Assembly: GCA_965227935.1 (NCBI GenBank)
Contig: CBDDGS010000019.1
Span: 558,001 to 622,000 of the forward strand
Direction of reading: 5' to 3'
Source of the DNA: JAWPMT01 sp965227935
Lineage (GTDB): Bacteria > Bacteroidota > Bacteroidia > Cytophagales > Cyclobacteriaceae
DNA: 64,000 bases
The translations under genes and the position numbers were made by a program. The first letter of the stretch is position 1. Every line of letters begins with the position of its first letter. Of the stretch, positions 36,355-45,188 are shown in pieces. The notes beneath the pieces were generated by a model that saw only the letters and a program-made list of their open reading frames with translations, had not been told where the DNA came from and ran no database searches.

Positions 36355-36945
36355 ATGGCTGATCGAATAAAACTAGAAATACTAGGGCTGTCTTCCAGTC
36401 AGTCCCAATCGGGGTCTTTCGCGTTGGTGCTGGGAGAGACAGGTGGCAATCGACGCCTTCCCATCATCATTGGGATGTTCGAGGCGCAGGCCATTGCGAT
36501 CGAGATAGAGAAGATCGCTCCCAATAGGCCGATGACGCATGACCTGTTTCGGTCTTTCGCAATGAACTTCAACTACGAGATCAAGGAGATCTACATATCT
36601 GACCTAAAAGAAGGCGTATTCTTCGCCAAGATAGTCTGCGAAGGTATGAATGGGCGTGTCGAGATTGATTCCAGGCCATCAGACGCCATCGCTATTGGGC
36701 TGAGGTTTGGGGTGTCGATCTACACGAATGAAGAGATTATGGAGGAGGCAGGCATTGTCCTCACCGATGAGGGGGATGCGGAGATCGCCAGCGAAATAGA
36801 GGAATTAAAAGCTGCCGAAGAGAATCCAACGAAGCTCAGTGATATGTCGTCCGACCGGTTGAGGGAGTTGTTGGATGATGCACTCAACAATGAAGACTAC
36901 GAGCAAGCTGCCAAGCTCCGCGACGAACTGAACCGCCGAAACTGA
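36355..36945 (+). CDS. Bifunctional nuclease (BFN/DUF151) family protein with UVR motif
   Basis: A 196-residue cytoplasmic protein. The N-terminal BFN/DUF151 domain (about 1-130) shows SGSFALVLGETGGNRRLPIIIGMFEAQAIAIE and RVEIDSRPSDAIAIGLRFGVSIY, as in the family whose plant and Thermotoga members act on DNA or RNA. The C-terminus carries a UVR-type helical hairpin (EDYEQAAKLRDELNRR) that resembles UvrB/UvrC contact motifs. Its coupling to etfBA and a nucleoside transporter is seen here; the meaning is unclear. Confidence 0.85.
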   Translation: MADRIKLEILGLSSSQSQSGSFALVLGETGGNRRLPIIIGMFEAQAIAIEIEKIAPNRPMTHDLFRSFAMNFNYEIKEIYISDLKEGVFFAKIVCEGMNGRVEIDSRPSDAIAIGLRFGVSIYTNEEIMEEAGIVLTDEGDAEIASEIEELKAAEENPTKLSDMSSDRLRELLDDALNNEDYEQAAKLRDELNRRN

Positions 36946-36979
36946 TAATGATTACCCTGGGCCTTTTCAGTCATACCCA

Positions 36980-38266
36980 TTGGATCTGTTAAGAGCCCTT
37001 TTTGGTATAGCCTTTCTTGTAGGCATCGCGTACCTGTTTTCGAGTGATCGGAAGCATGTGGACTGGCGCCTGGTCGGCACCGGCATACTACTGCAAATTA
37101 CTTTTGGTATTCTAATTACTCAGGTTGGTTTTGTTGAGACCGCCTTCAATTGGATCAGTTCCAAGTTTGTCGTATTTCTCGGATTCTCTGCGGATGGCGC
37201 TGCTTTCCTGTTTGGTGATCTGGTGGATCAGGAGAAGTCCGGCTTCCTATTTGCCTTGCAGGTGCTTCCCACAGTTATTTTCTTCTCTACAATTACAACT
37301 GGTCTGTACTATTTGGGCGTACTGCAGTGGATAGTAAAAGGCATTGCTTGGATAATGGCACGGACGATGCGACTGTCAGGAGCGGAGGCGCTGTCTGCGG
37401 CAGGCAACATTTTTCTGGGTCAAACAGAGGCACCGCTACTGGTAAGGCCTTTCGTGCCTAAGATGACTAAGTCCGAATTGATGTGCCTGATGACAGGGGG
37501 TATGGCCACGATTGCCGGCGGCGTATTGGCAGGCTATGTCACATTCCTTGGTGGCTCAGATCCAGCTGAGCAGGAGCGCTTTGCCGTGTATTTGATCAGT
37601 GCATCCATCATGAATGCCCCGGTGGCCATCGTCATGTCGAAGATCATGGTACCAGAGATCTATCACGACAAGATCAATAAAGACTTAACTGTTTCCTCAT
37701 CGTCGATGGGCGCTAACCTCATCGATGCATTGGCAATAGGTGCGGCTGAGGGGCTCAAGCTGGCGCTAAACATCGGTGCGATGCTGTTGGCGTTTATCGC
37801 CGTGATCGCGGCTATCAATGCGTTGCTAATGTTTGTGGGAGACGTGTTTGGATTGAATGCCATCATTGCGTCTGCCACCAATGGTACATTCGAGGGGCTT
37901 TCTATGGAATACTTGCTGGGGCAGATCTTTCGGGTATTTGCTTTTGCCATGGGCGTGGACTGGTCTCAGTCGCTTCAGGTGGGGAGTTTGTTAGGGCAGA
38001 AGGTAACGGTTAACGAGTTTGTAGCTTACCTGGGCCTGTCAGAGATGATGGCGCAGGGTGCCCTCAATGAAAAATCGATTGTTGTCAGCACCTATGCATT
38101 GTGTGGCTTTGCGAACTTCAGTTCGATTGCCATTCAGATTGGTGGGATAGGGGGCATGGCCCCTTCGCAGCAAGGCAACATTTCTAAGTTGGGAATGCGG
38201 GCGTTGCTAGCAGCCACTATCGCCACGATGATGACTGGGACAATTGCGGGGGTGTTGATGGTCTGA
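36980..38266 (+). CDS. Concentrative nucleoside transporter (CNT/NupC family)
   Basis: A 428-residue inner-membrane protein with about 8-10 helices. The gating and binding loops are intact (LSAAGNIFLGQTEAPLLVRPF, MTGGMATIAGGVLAGYV, ALCGFANFSSIAIQIGG). The start is a TTG at 36980, encoding MDLLRALFG; no ATG exists in this frame near the N-terminus, and family members begin at this point. CNT carriers import nucleosides with Na+ or H+. It lies 34 bp after the bifunctional nuclease gene. Confidence 0.88.
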   Translation: MDLLRALFGIAFLVGIAYLFSSDRKHVDWRLVGTGILLQITFGILITQVGFVETAFNWISSKFVVFLGFSADGAAFLFGDLVDQEKSGFLFALQVLPTVIFFSTITTGLYYLGVLQWIVKGIAWIMARTMRLSGAEALSAAGNIFLGQTEAPLLVRPFVPKMTKSELMCLMTGGMATIAGGVLAGYVTFLGGSDPAEQERFAVYLISASIMNAPVAIVMSKIMVPEIYHDKINKDLTVSSSSMGANLIDALAIGAAEGLKLALNIGAMLLAFIAVIAAINALLMFVGDVFGLNAIIASATNGTFEGLSMEYLLGQIFRVFAFAMGVDWSQSLQVGSLLGQKVTVNEFVAYLGLSEMMAQGALNEKSIVVSTYALCGFANFSSIAIQIGGIGGMAPSQQGNISKLGMRALLAATIATMMTGTIAGVLMV

Positions 38267-38385
38267 TGGACAAGGGAATTTGGTAAAGAGGCTCGTTTGT
38301 CCATGGGTGGATTGAATCACGACATTAAATGGCATGATTAGGAAGCAATTCTCAGGAGGTGTGCTTCTCCTATTATATATATTCA

Positions 38386-38393
38386 TAGATTTG
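38386..38393 (+). promoter_or_regulatory. Candidate -7 element of the polysaccharide operon
   Basis: TAGATTTG fits the TAnnTTTG consensus exactly and lies 17 bases before the ATG of the SLBB exporter gene, the first gene of the polysaccharide locus. No clear TTTG is found at the -33 position, so the support is partial. Confidence 0.3.
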
Positions 38394-38410
38394 CGGGCGA
38401 ATCCAAGACA

Positions 38411-40867
38411 ATGAATAGACTTTTTCATTTCTTATTCGCCTTTGTTATCCTGACCTCTTCTGTGCTTGCTCAGGACTTGGGCAACCTTTCTACAGACCTG
38501 GGTGACTTGTCCGGTGTGGATATAGATGCTCTGTCAGATGAGCAAATCCAGCAGTTCGTAGATAGAGCCGAGGCGTCTGGGTATTCCATTAATCAACTGG
38601 AGACGCTAGCCAGAGCCAGGGGTGTTTCTTCGCTTCAAATCCAAAAACTTCGTAATCGCATCCAGCAACTATCTACCGACCAGCCTTCTGGTGCTGTAAG
38701 GCAGTCCTCCCGCCTGCGCGAAGAGTTACAGTATGGCCAACAAGAAACAGCCTTTGATCCCTTTGAAGGTCTGTCAGAGGCCCCGGAAGAAGCCCCTCCT
38801 GAATCGCGAATCTTTGGTATGTCGTTCTTCCGAAATGAGCGCCTGACCTTTGAGCCCAGCCTCAATGTCCCAACGCCAAAAGACTATGAGCTAGGTCCTG
38901 GAGACGAGGTGATAATAGATATTTGGGGTGCGTCTGAGCAAACTTATATAGAGGAGGTATCCCCCGAGGGCTCGATCCGAATTCCTGATTTAGGACCTAT
39001 TTATTTGAATGGGTTGACTGTTGAGAGAGCGTCATCGAGGATCAAATCGCGTTTAAGGGCGATTTACAGTACCCTCGGCAGCAATACGTTTGCTGAGGTC
39101 AGTCTGGGGCGAACGCGTACCATTCGTGTCAATGTGGTAGGCGAGGTTACTGCACCGGGTACTTACGTCGTTTCATCTTTCGCAACGGCATTCAATTCGC
39201 TTTATCTCGCTGGAGGCCCCAGAGAGAGCGGCTCCCTTCGGGATATTCGGGTATTTCGAGGAGGCAAGCAAATTGCTAAACTTGATGCATATGATTACCT
39301 CATCAGTGGGCAGGGAGATGGCATCATTCTTCAGAATAGAGATGTCGTGTCCGTTCAGCCCTATATCAACAGGGTCGAACTAGTTGGTGAGGTAAAACGT
39401 CCAGGGGTCTACGAGATGCTGGACGAGGAGACAGTGGCAGATCTGCTAGGGATCGCCGGAGGGTTCAGTGAGGCTGCCTATCGCAGCAATTTGAGTATTG
39501 AGCGCAATGCCGGCAATTTTCGATCAGTTGTGACGGTGCCGGCCGATAGCTTTCCATCTGAGGCGCTCCAAAATGGAGATAAGGTGGGTGTTAGAAGGAT
39601 CTCCAATCTTTTCACAAACCGTGTAGTCCTGGAGGGCGCCGTCAATCAGCCAGGCAATTATGAATTGACAGAAAGGCTCACGTTGTCAGCGTTACTCGAT
39701 TTGGCGGAAGGAATCAGACCAGACGCATTCTTGGAACGGGCGGTGATCATTCGGCAAAAAGAGGATTTGAGCCTCACCAGCCTTACGGTGGACTTAAGGG
39801 CGGTTGTAGAGGGGAGATCAGATATCACCCTATCCAATAATGATCTCATAGCTATTCAGTCCATTTTTGATCTACGTGAAGACTATAAGGTGACTATACA
39901 AGGAGCCGTCCAGAAGCCAGGTACATATCCTTTTGTTGAAAGCCAGACGGTTGGAGATCTGATATTCCTTGCGGGAGGGTTAACAGAAAGTGCCTCAAGT
40001 TCCACCATTGAGGTGGCTCGAAGAATGGAAGAGGACGTTCCCGGGGTCTTGTCGCAATTATTTAGAATCGGTATTGGAGAGAATCTTGAGATTTCACCGC
40101 AAGACCGGAATTTTGTACTTAGTCCGTACGACATCGTTGTCGTGCGCGAAAATCCCTATTACGAGCGACAGGAGTTAGTCGAGCTGGAAGGTGAAGTTGT
40201 TTATCCGGGGCTTTATGCGATTGCAGCCAGCGATGATCGTATTTCAGACGTGATTCAACGCGCAGGTGGTCTGACAGATTATGCCTATGCTGTTGGTGCG
40301 ACCCTAATTAGGCGTACGGAGTACTTCGAGACAGATGAAGAGTCCGGAGATACTAGATCAAGACTGAGGAGGGAAGGATTGTCAGAGTTGCTGGATCGTG
40401 ATACGCTGGTGACTGAAGATCAGGAACGTATCAAGACGCAGGAGCTCATTGGGATCGAGTTGGGTAAGATCATGTCTAACCCTGGATCGAAATATGACCT
40501 TGCCCTGAAAGGTGGAGATGTGATCAGCATTCCAAAGAGGTTAGAAACAGTCCGAGCCAGGGGTGAAGTGCTTTATCCAAGTAATATGCGTTACGATGCA
40601 TCTTTTGGATTCAAGGAGTATATTTCTCAGGCAGGTGGATTCACTGATAACGCCCGCAAGAAGAAGTCGTATGTGATCTATGCGAATGGTGGAGCTAAGA
40701 AAACCGGCTCCTTTCTTTGGTGGAAAACATACCCGAAAGTAGAGCCTGGCGCGGAGTTGGTAGTACCGAAGAAGCCTGAGAGGAGGAAGATAAGTCCTCA
40801 GGAAATACTTGTGATTGCTACAAGCTTAACAAGCATGGCGGTTTTGATTGATAATTTGACAAGGTGA
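38411..40867 (+). CDS. SLBB-repeat polysaccharide export protein (Wza-like)
   Basis: An 818-residue exported protein with a type I signal peptide (VLAQD) and no lipobox cysteine, unlike E. coli Wza. After an N-terminal helical region comes the Poly_export domain (about 155-240, YELGPGDEVIIDIWGAS) and then a series of about six SLBB domains (about 245-790; repeats open with VVGEV, LVGEVKRPG, LEGAVNQPG, IQGAVQKPG, LEGEVVYPG, ARGEVLYPS). A C-terminal hydrophobic helix anchors the end. It likely forms the periplasmic to outer-membrane channel for the polysaccharide. The stop overlaps the next gene (TGATG). Confidence 0.9.
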   Translation: MNRLFHFLFAFVILTSSVLAQDLGNLSTDLGDLSGVDIDALSDEQIQQFVDRAEASGYSINQLETLARARGVSSLQIQKLRNRIQQLSTDQPSGAVRQSSRLREELQYGQQETAFDPFEGLSEAPEEAPPESRIFGMSFFRNERLTFEPSLNVPTPKDYELGPGDEVIIDIWGASEQTYIEEVSPEGSIRIPDLGPIYLNGLTVERASSRIKSRLRAIYSTLGSNTFAEVSLGRTRTIRVNVVGEVTAPGTYVVSSFATAFNSLYLAGGPRESGSLRDIRVFRGGKQIAKLDAYDYLISGQGDGIILQNRDVVSVQPYINRVELVGEVKRPGVYEMLDEETVADLLGIAGGFSEAAYRSNLSIERNAGNFRSVVTVPADSFPSEALQNGDKVGVRRISNLFTNRVVLEGAVNQPGNYELTERLTLSALLDLAEGIRPDAFLERAVIIRQKEDLSLTSLTVDLRAVVEGRSDITLSNNDLIAIQSIFDLREDYKVTIQGAVQKPGTYPFVESQTVGDLIFLAGGLTESASSSTIEVARRMEEDVPGVLSQLFRIGIGENLEISPQDRNFVLSPYDIVVVRENPYYERQELVELEGEVVYPGLYAIAASDDRISDVIQRAGGLTDYAYAVGATLIRRTEYFETDEESGDTRSRLRREGLSELLDRDTLVTEDQERIKTQELIGIELGKIMSNPGSKYDLALKGGDVISIPKRLETVRARGEVLYPSNMRYDASFGFKEYISQAGGFTDNARKKKSYVIYANGGAKKTGSFLWWKTYPKVEPGAELVVPKKPERRKISPQEILVIATSLTSMAVLIDNLTR

Positions 40868-42012
40868 TGGGCGAGACTAAAATCGACGAGTCTGCGGCTC
40901 ATATCGATGAAGATGAGATTGACTTAGGCAACCTTGTGAGATTGCTCTGGTTGCGTAGGTCTTTTCTGTTGAAGCTCACCGGCATTTTTGCAGTCTTGGG
41001 GTTAGCCATAGCCTTTAGTTCTAAAGTTGAATATGAAGCTTCTTGTAAATTAATGCCAGAAAGCCAAGATGGGACCATGCCTAGTTTCGGTGGCCTCGGT
41101 GGGTTAGCAGGGCTTGCCGGGATAGACTTGAATATTGGTGCTGCTGGGTCATTGACGCCGGAGCTTTATCCTCAGATTGTCAACAGTCTACCATTTCAAT
41201 GGCGGGTTTTAAATGAGCCTGTTCTATATCGTAAGCTAGATTCTTCTATAACAACATACACTTTTCTTCGGGAGTTTGATAGGAAATCACTAGGCGAGTT
41301 GGTCTGGTCCTACACAGTTGGGTTGCCGGGACGAATAAAGGCAGCAATGGTCAAGGAGAGTATGCCTGGACTAAGTGTAATAAGGACCGACGGGCCAATA
41401 GAGCTTACGAAGGAGGACTGGAAGTTGCTAGAAGATGCCCGCAAGAGAATCAGCGCCTCAGTTGATGCGAAAACAGGAATAATATCCGTAGTATCTGAAC
41501 TTCCTGACCCAGTCGCTGCGGCGTCGGTGGCACATCACATGGTTAATGAGCTTACTGCTGAGATTACAAATTATAAAATTGACAAAGCCCGTGTGAACTT
41601 GGAATTTGTAGAGGAAAGATTCGTCGAGGTGCAAAAGGACTATGAAGACAAGCAAGAGAAACTCGCAATCTACGCAGATCAAAACAAGAATATCACAAGC
41701 TCTCTGATTCGAACCGAATATCAACGCCTTCAGAATGAACTGGAGATTGCGTTGGAAGTCTATAAGAGCTTGGCAACGCAACTGGAACAAGCCAAGATCA
41801 AAGTGAAGGAGGAGACACCCGTTTTTACTGTTTTGGAACCGGTGAAGATACCTGTTGAAAAGAGTAAACCGAGAAGAGCATTGATCGTCATATTGTCCAC
41901 ATTTGTAGGGCTCGCCATAGCCATGGTTATTGTCGTTGGTAGAATGCTTATAGATATTAATTTTCTCAATACGTCCAGTCGCGCCAATAGCGAAGAGACC
42001 TCTTATTCTTGA
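40867..42012 (+). CDS. Wzz/Wzc-type chain-length determinant without kinase domain
   Basis: A 381-residue inner-membrane co-polymerase with one transmembrane helix near residues 36-55, a periplasmic region containing a long coiled coil (about 230-305), a PxxP-type segment (EPVKIPVEKSKPRRA) and a second helix (about 338-360). The N-terminal DEDEIDLGNLVRLLWLRR motif fits Wzz proteins. It sets chain length and links polymerase to exporter. There is no cytoplasmic tyrosine-kinase domain and no kinase gene in the window. The ATG at 40867 overlaps the SLBB stop; a GTG one codon earlier is less likely. Confidence 0.85.
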   Translation: MGETKIDESAAHIDEDEIDLGNLVRLLWLRRSFLLKLTGIFAVLGLAIAFSSKVEYEASCKLMPESQDGTMPSFGGLGGLAGLAGIDLNIGAAGSLTPELYPQIVNSLPFQWRVLNEPVLYRKLDSSITTYTFLREFDRKSLGELVWSYTVGLPGRIKAAMVKESMPGLSVIRTDGPIELTKEDWKLLEDARKRISASVDAKTGIISVVSELPDPVAAASVAHHMVNELTAEITNYKIDKARVNLEFVEERFVEVQKDYEDKQEKLAIYADQNKNITSSLIRTEYQRLQNELEIALEVYKSLATQLEQAKIKVKEETPVFTVLEPVKIPVEKSKPRRALIVILSTFVGLAIAMVIVVGRMLIDINFLNTSSRANSEETSYS

Positions 42013-42018
42013 AATGGA

Positions 42019-43272
42019 ATGAGGCTTAGGGTTGACCACAGGGATTTCATCTATAGGGCTCTTCAGACGTTCCTGAAGCATAGCCTTACCTTGTTTATCT
42101 ACTACTTCTCTGCCTTTGTTCTCAGTCCGGAGACCTACGGTCAAGCGGTCTACTTGATATCTATTGCGGCGTTCATCCTATTGTTTTGCGATTTTGGACT
42201 ATCAGCCTCCATAACCACTTTCGTTGCCGGTGGTAGGGAATGGAATGGAATTGACAGCAAAAAGGGACTTTCCAAAATAGTTATACTCCTTTCGGCATTT
42301 GCCGCCTTGGTATTGGCTGTTGTTTTCGCTTTTTACTGGTTCACCGATCAACTTGACTCCAACATCCTCTATTTATTTCCTTATATCTTCCTAACGCCAT
42401 TGAATTCCGTTTTGGACGGCTACTTGATGGGTATCAGGAATTTTAAGAAACTCTTTCAGATCAATTCGATTTACTCTGCCTTGGCCTTTGTTTCGTCACT
42501 TCTTTTAATCCGAGAGCTCGGGTTGACTGGGGTCTTGTTGAGCTTCAGTGTAAATGCGGGAATTCTATTCTTGACTCTCGTTTTCTTCAACTCTCGGTTG
42601 CTTACATTTTCAATTGTGGAGGTGAAAGTCCGGGGGGTTCTTAGTTATTCGCTACTGCTTGGGGTTTCCTCCTTGTCATATTTTTTGTACACTAGATTTG
42701 ATGTATTTATTCTTGAGCACTACGGATACTTGGAGGAAATTGGGCACTATGAGATAATCAATCGCCTATTTATGGTTTTGGTAATACCTTTTGTGATTCT
42801 TGGACAGGTCCAAGCACCGAAGATCGCAGAGAAAACGGCTCATTATGCTTATCAGGAGATTCGCAGCCATTTCCTCAAACTGATGCTTGGCGTTTTTATC
42901 CTTGGCGTTATAGTAGCGTTAGGATTGTTATTGCTTGTACCCGTGGTCGTAAGAGAGTTTCTGCCTGCGTACCACACAGAGGATTTCATGGAGATTAACC
43001 GAGTCCTCGTGGCTATATTGCCTTTGAAGTTTGCTGGAGTCTTGTTGACGATTGGTTTCGTGACACCTACAGGATTCGCGAAAATGACTTCAATCGCGAC
43101 GATGATTTTTGGCGTATTGAACGTTCTCCTGGACATCGCCTTCATCCTTGAGTTTGGTTTTATTGGAGTTTTTTATGCTACATTCATAGCCCACAATCTT
43201 TCGATCCTTATCCAATGGTTGATTTACTATCGACATCTAACGAATAAAGGTATCCAATGGTCTCGAGGTTGA
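42019..43272 (+). CDS. Oligosaccharide flippase (Wzx-like)
   Basis: A 417-residue inner-membrane protein with about 12 helices and short loops, typical of the MVF/PST flippase superfamily: YFSAFVLSPETYGQAVYLISIAAFILLF at the second helix pair and ILEHYGYLEEIGHYEIINRLFMV midway. It moves the lipid-linked repeat unit across the inner membrane. It starts 6 bp after the Wzz gene and overlaps the next gene by 16 bp. Base composition here appears more AT-rich than in the outer parts of the locus. Confidence 0.85.
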   Translation: MRLRVDHRDFIYRALQTFLKHSLTLFIYYFSAFVLSPETYGQAVYLISIAAFILLFCDFGLSASITTFVAGGREWNGIDSKKGLSKIVILLSAFAALVLAVVFAFYWFTDQLDSNILYLFPYIFLTPLNSVLDGYLMGIRNFKKLFQINSIYSALAFVSSLLLIRELGLTGVLLSFSVNAGILFLTLVFFNSRLLTFSIVEVKVRGVLSYSLLLGVSSLSYFLYTRFDVFILEHYGYLEEIGHYEIINRLFMVLVIPFVILGQVQAPKIAEKTAHYAYQEIRSHFLKLMLGVFILGVIVALGLLLLVPVVVREFLPAYHTEDFMEINRVLVAILPLKFAGVLLTIGFVTPTGFAKMTSIATMIFGVLNVLLDIAFILEFGFIGVFYATFIAHNLSILIQWLIYYRHLTNKGIQWSRG

Positions 43273-44432
43273 AGAAGATCATCAAGATATTCCTGTCGAG
43301 AATATATTTTCTAGTTAGGCCCACAAAACGTGATGGGTATTTATCTATTCCAGGTTTCGAAAACTTGTTTTTTGGATATTTTGACCTATCACCTTTCAGC
43401 AATGCTAGGGCAGAGGTGATTTTTCACGCTCAACGTGTGGGAACTTCTGATAGCGTTGAGATTGTAGTTTATGACTTGGAGAAACACAAATACAAGTCCT
43501 TGGGAGAAACCCGAGCGTGGAATTATCAACAGGGAGCGAGATTGACTTGGTTTGGTGAAAGGGAGGTTTTATTCAATGTTTACGATGCGGTCAATGAGAC
43601 CTATATGTCCAAAATTGTGAATGTGGATGATGGTACTGAGAGGTATCTTCCAGTTCCTATGCAGGCAATTCATGAACAGGATTTCATACTGTCTCTCGAT
43701 TATGAGCACTTAGATCATGTGAGCGAATATGGGTATAGATACAGGGAGTCAAGGGGAAATCCGGACTCTGTGCTGAAGTTGGATTTGACGACGAATCTTA
43801 TTGAGGAGTTGGTCTGTCAAGAGGACTGTGATGCTGCGTTGAAAGGTAGGTATAGGGGTACAAGTAAGCACTTCATACATCTTACGATTTCACCTAATGG
43901 CAGCTTTGCTAGTTTCATCTACAGGTTCTATTGTGATTCTCGAAGAGTAGACCATCTTTTCGCCTATTCCTTTACAGGCCAAGAACTCAAGCTCCTTATT
44001 GAAGATGAACTGATTAGCCATTGCGTCTGGTCAGACCATTCGACGTTAATTTTCTGGGGTGTCGTGAAACAGGCAAGAGGTTACTACTCATATGATCTCA
44101 TTCGAAATAAACGAACTATGTTATACGAAACTAGAGATGACGGCCACCCTGTTATGGTAGGTAGGGACGCGATTCTGACGGACACCTATCCTGACCTATT
44201 TTCAAGGCAGCGTTTATACTACCTCGATCTCAAGACCAATCAAAAGAAGCTGATCCTGGAGGCCCAACACCCTGTCATTTATGAGAAGTCTGCAAGATGT
44301 GACTTGCATCCGAGTATATCTGCTTCACGAGAAAGGTTTCAAGTGGATCTAATGCATGGAAACAGACGGCAAGTTTGTATTAGACAATTGGACATTTTGG
44401 ACGAGATTCGTCCTCAAATAAAGGGAACATGA
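43257..44432 (+). CDS. Unknown protein with propeller-like repeats, inside the polysaccharide operon
   Basis: A 391-residue protein whose start lies inside the flippase gene. An N-terminal basic amphipathic stretch (about 1-22) is followed by a region of repeated beta-hairpin-like units (VVYDLEKHKYKSLGETRAWNYQQGARLTWF, VLKLDLTTNLIEELV, LIEDELISHCVWSDHSTLIFWG, YYLDLKTNQKKLIL), suggesting a WD40/TolB-like beta propeller; a typical catalytic motif is not seen. No family is recognised. Its position with flippase and methyltransferase points to a role in assembly or modification of the glycan, unproven. See the propeller half of the gene at 48609. Confidence 0.72.
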   Translation: MVSRLKKIIKIFLSRIYFLVRPTKRDGYLSIPGFENLFFGYFDLSPFSNARAEVIFHAQRVGTSDSVEIVVYDLEKHKYKSLGETRAWNYQQGARLTWFGEREVLFNVYDAVNETYMSKIVNVDDGTERYLPVPMQAIHEQDFILSLDYEHLDHVSEYGYRYRESRGNPDSVLKLDLTTNLIEELVCQEDCDAALKGRYRGTSKHFIHLTISPNGSFASFIYRFYCDSRRVDHLFAYSFTGQELKLLIEDELISHCVWSDHSTLIFWGVVKQARGYYSYDLIRNKRTMLYETRDDGHPVMVGRDAILTDTYPDLFSRQRLYYLDLKTNQKKLILEAQHPVIYEKSARCDLHPSISASRERFQVDLMHGNRRQVCIRQLDILDEIRPQIKGT

Positions 44433-45166
44433 CATCAATCGTTAAGAAGTACAGTTTTGAGTTCTATCAGTCGAGGAATCAGGATACTGAATTCTCCGCA
44501 AATGCAGTTATCGAGGAGCTAATGAAAATCATTTCTCCTCGTTCAGTTTTGGACGTTGGATGTGGAGTCGGAACTTGGCTTCGTGTATTTCAAGAGCATG
44601 GAGTTCAAGAGGTTTTTGGTTTGGAAGGTGTTTGGGTCCAGGGTCAAACCTTGGAAATACCCCAAGATTGCATTGGATTCACTGATCTCTCAAAGCAATT
44701 CTGTTTGGAAAAACAGTATGATTTGGCCATCTCACTTGAAGTGGCGGAGCACATCGATGAGAGCAGTGCAGATACCTTTGTGGAGAACCTCACAAACCAT
44801 TCTAAATTAATCCTGTTTTCTGCAGCCATTCCTTGGCAGGGGGGGGTACATCACGTAAATGAGCAATGGCCTGAATACTGGAAGGAGAAGTTTGCCAGCC
44901 GGGGATATCAGCTTGTGGATTGCATACGGTTTCGGATTTGGAATGATGAAAGTGTCCTACCTTGGTACAAGCAAAATACGTTCTTGTTTGTGAAGGATGA
45001 GATAATTGGGGAGTTCTCAGATTACATTGGTCCTGATGACCAATCCCAAGCTCTTTCGATTGTTCATCCGGAGATGTTCTTGGCCAACCTAGAATATGCG
45101 GATCCGATTCAGGCTCTAGGAAGAAAATTTGCTAGATTCAAGAAACGACTTCTAGAAAGAAGCTGA
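44429..45166 (+). CDS. Class I SAM-dependent methyltransferase
   Basis: A 245-residue cytoplasmic methyltransferase with motif I VLDVGCGVGTWLRVF (about residue 40), an acidic motif II (FGLEG), a DLAISLEVAEHIDE post-II segment and a SAAIPWQGGVHHVNEQWPEYW block. It may methylate a sugar of the repeat unit. Its ATG overlaps the preceding stop (ATGA), indicating coupling. The sugar substrate cannot be told. Confidence 0.82.
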   Translation: MTSIVKKYSFEFYQSRNQDTEFSANAVIEELMKIISPRSVLDVGCGVGTWLRVFQEHGVQEVFGLEGVWVQGQTLEIPQDCIGFTDLSKQFCLEKQYDLAISLEVAEHIDESSADTFVENLTNHSKLILFSAAIPWQGGVHHVNEQWPEYWKEKFASRGYQLVDCIRFRIWNDESVLPWYKQNTFLFVKDEIIGEFSDYIGPDDQSQALSIVHPEMFLANLEYADPIQALGRKFARFKKRLLERS

Positions 45167-45188
45167 TTCGCCGAAAAAGTGGTGAATT

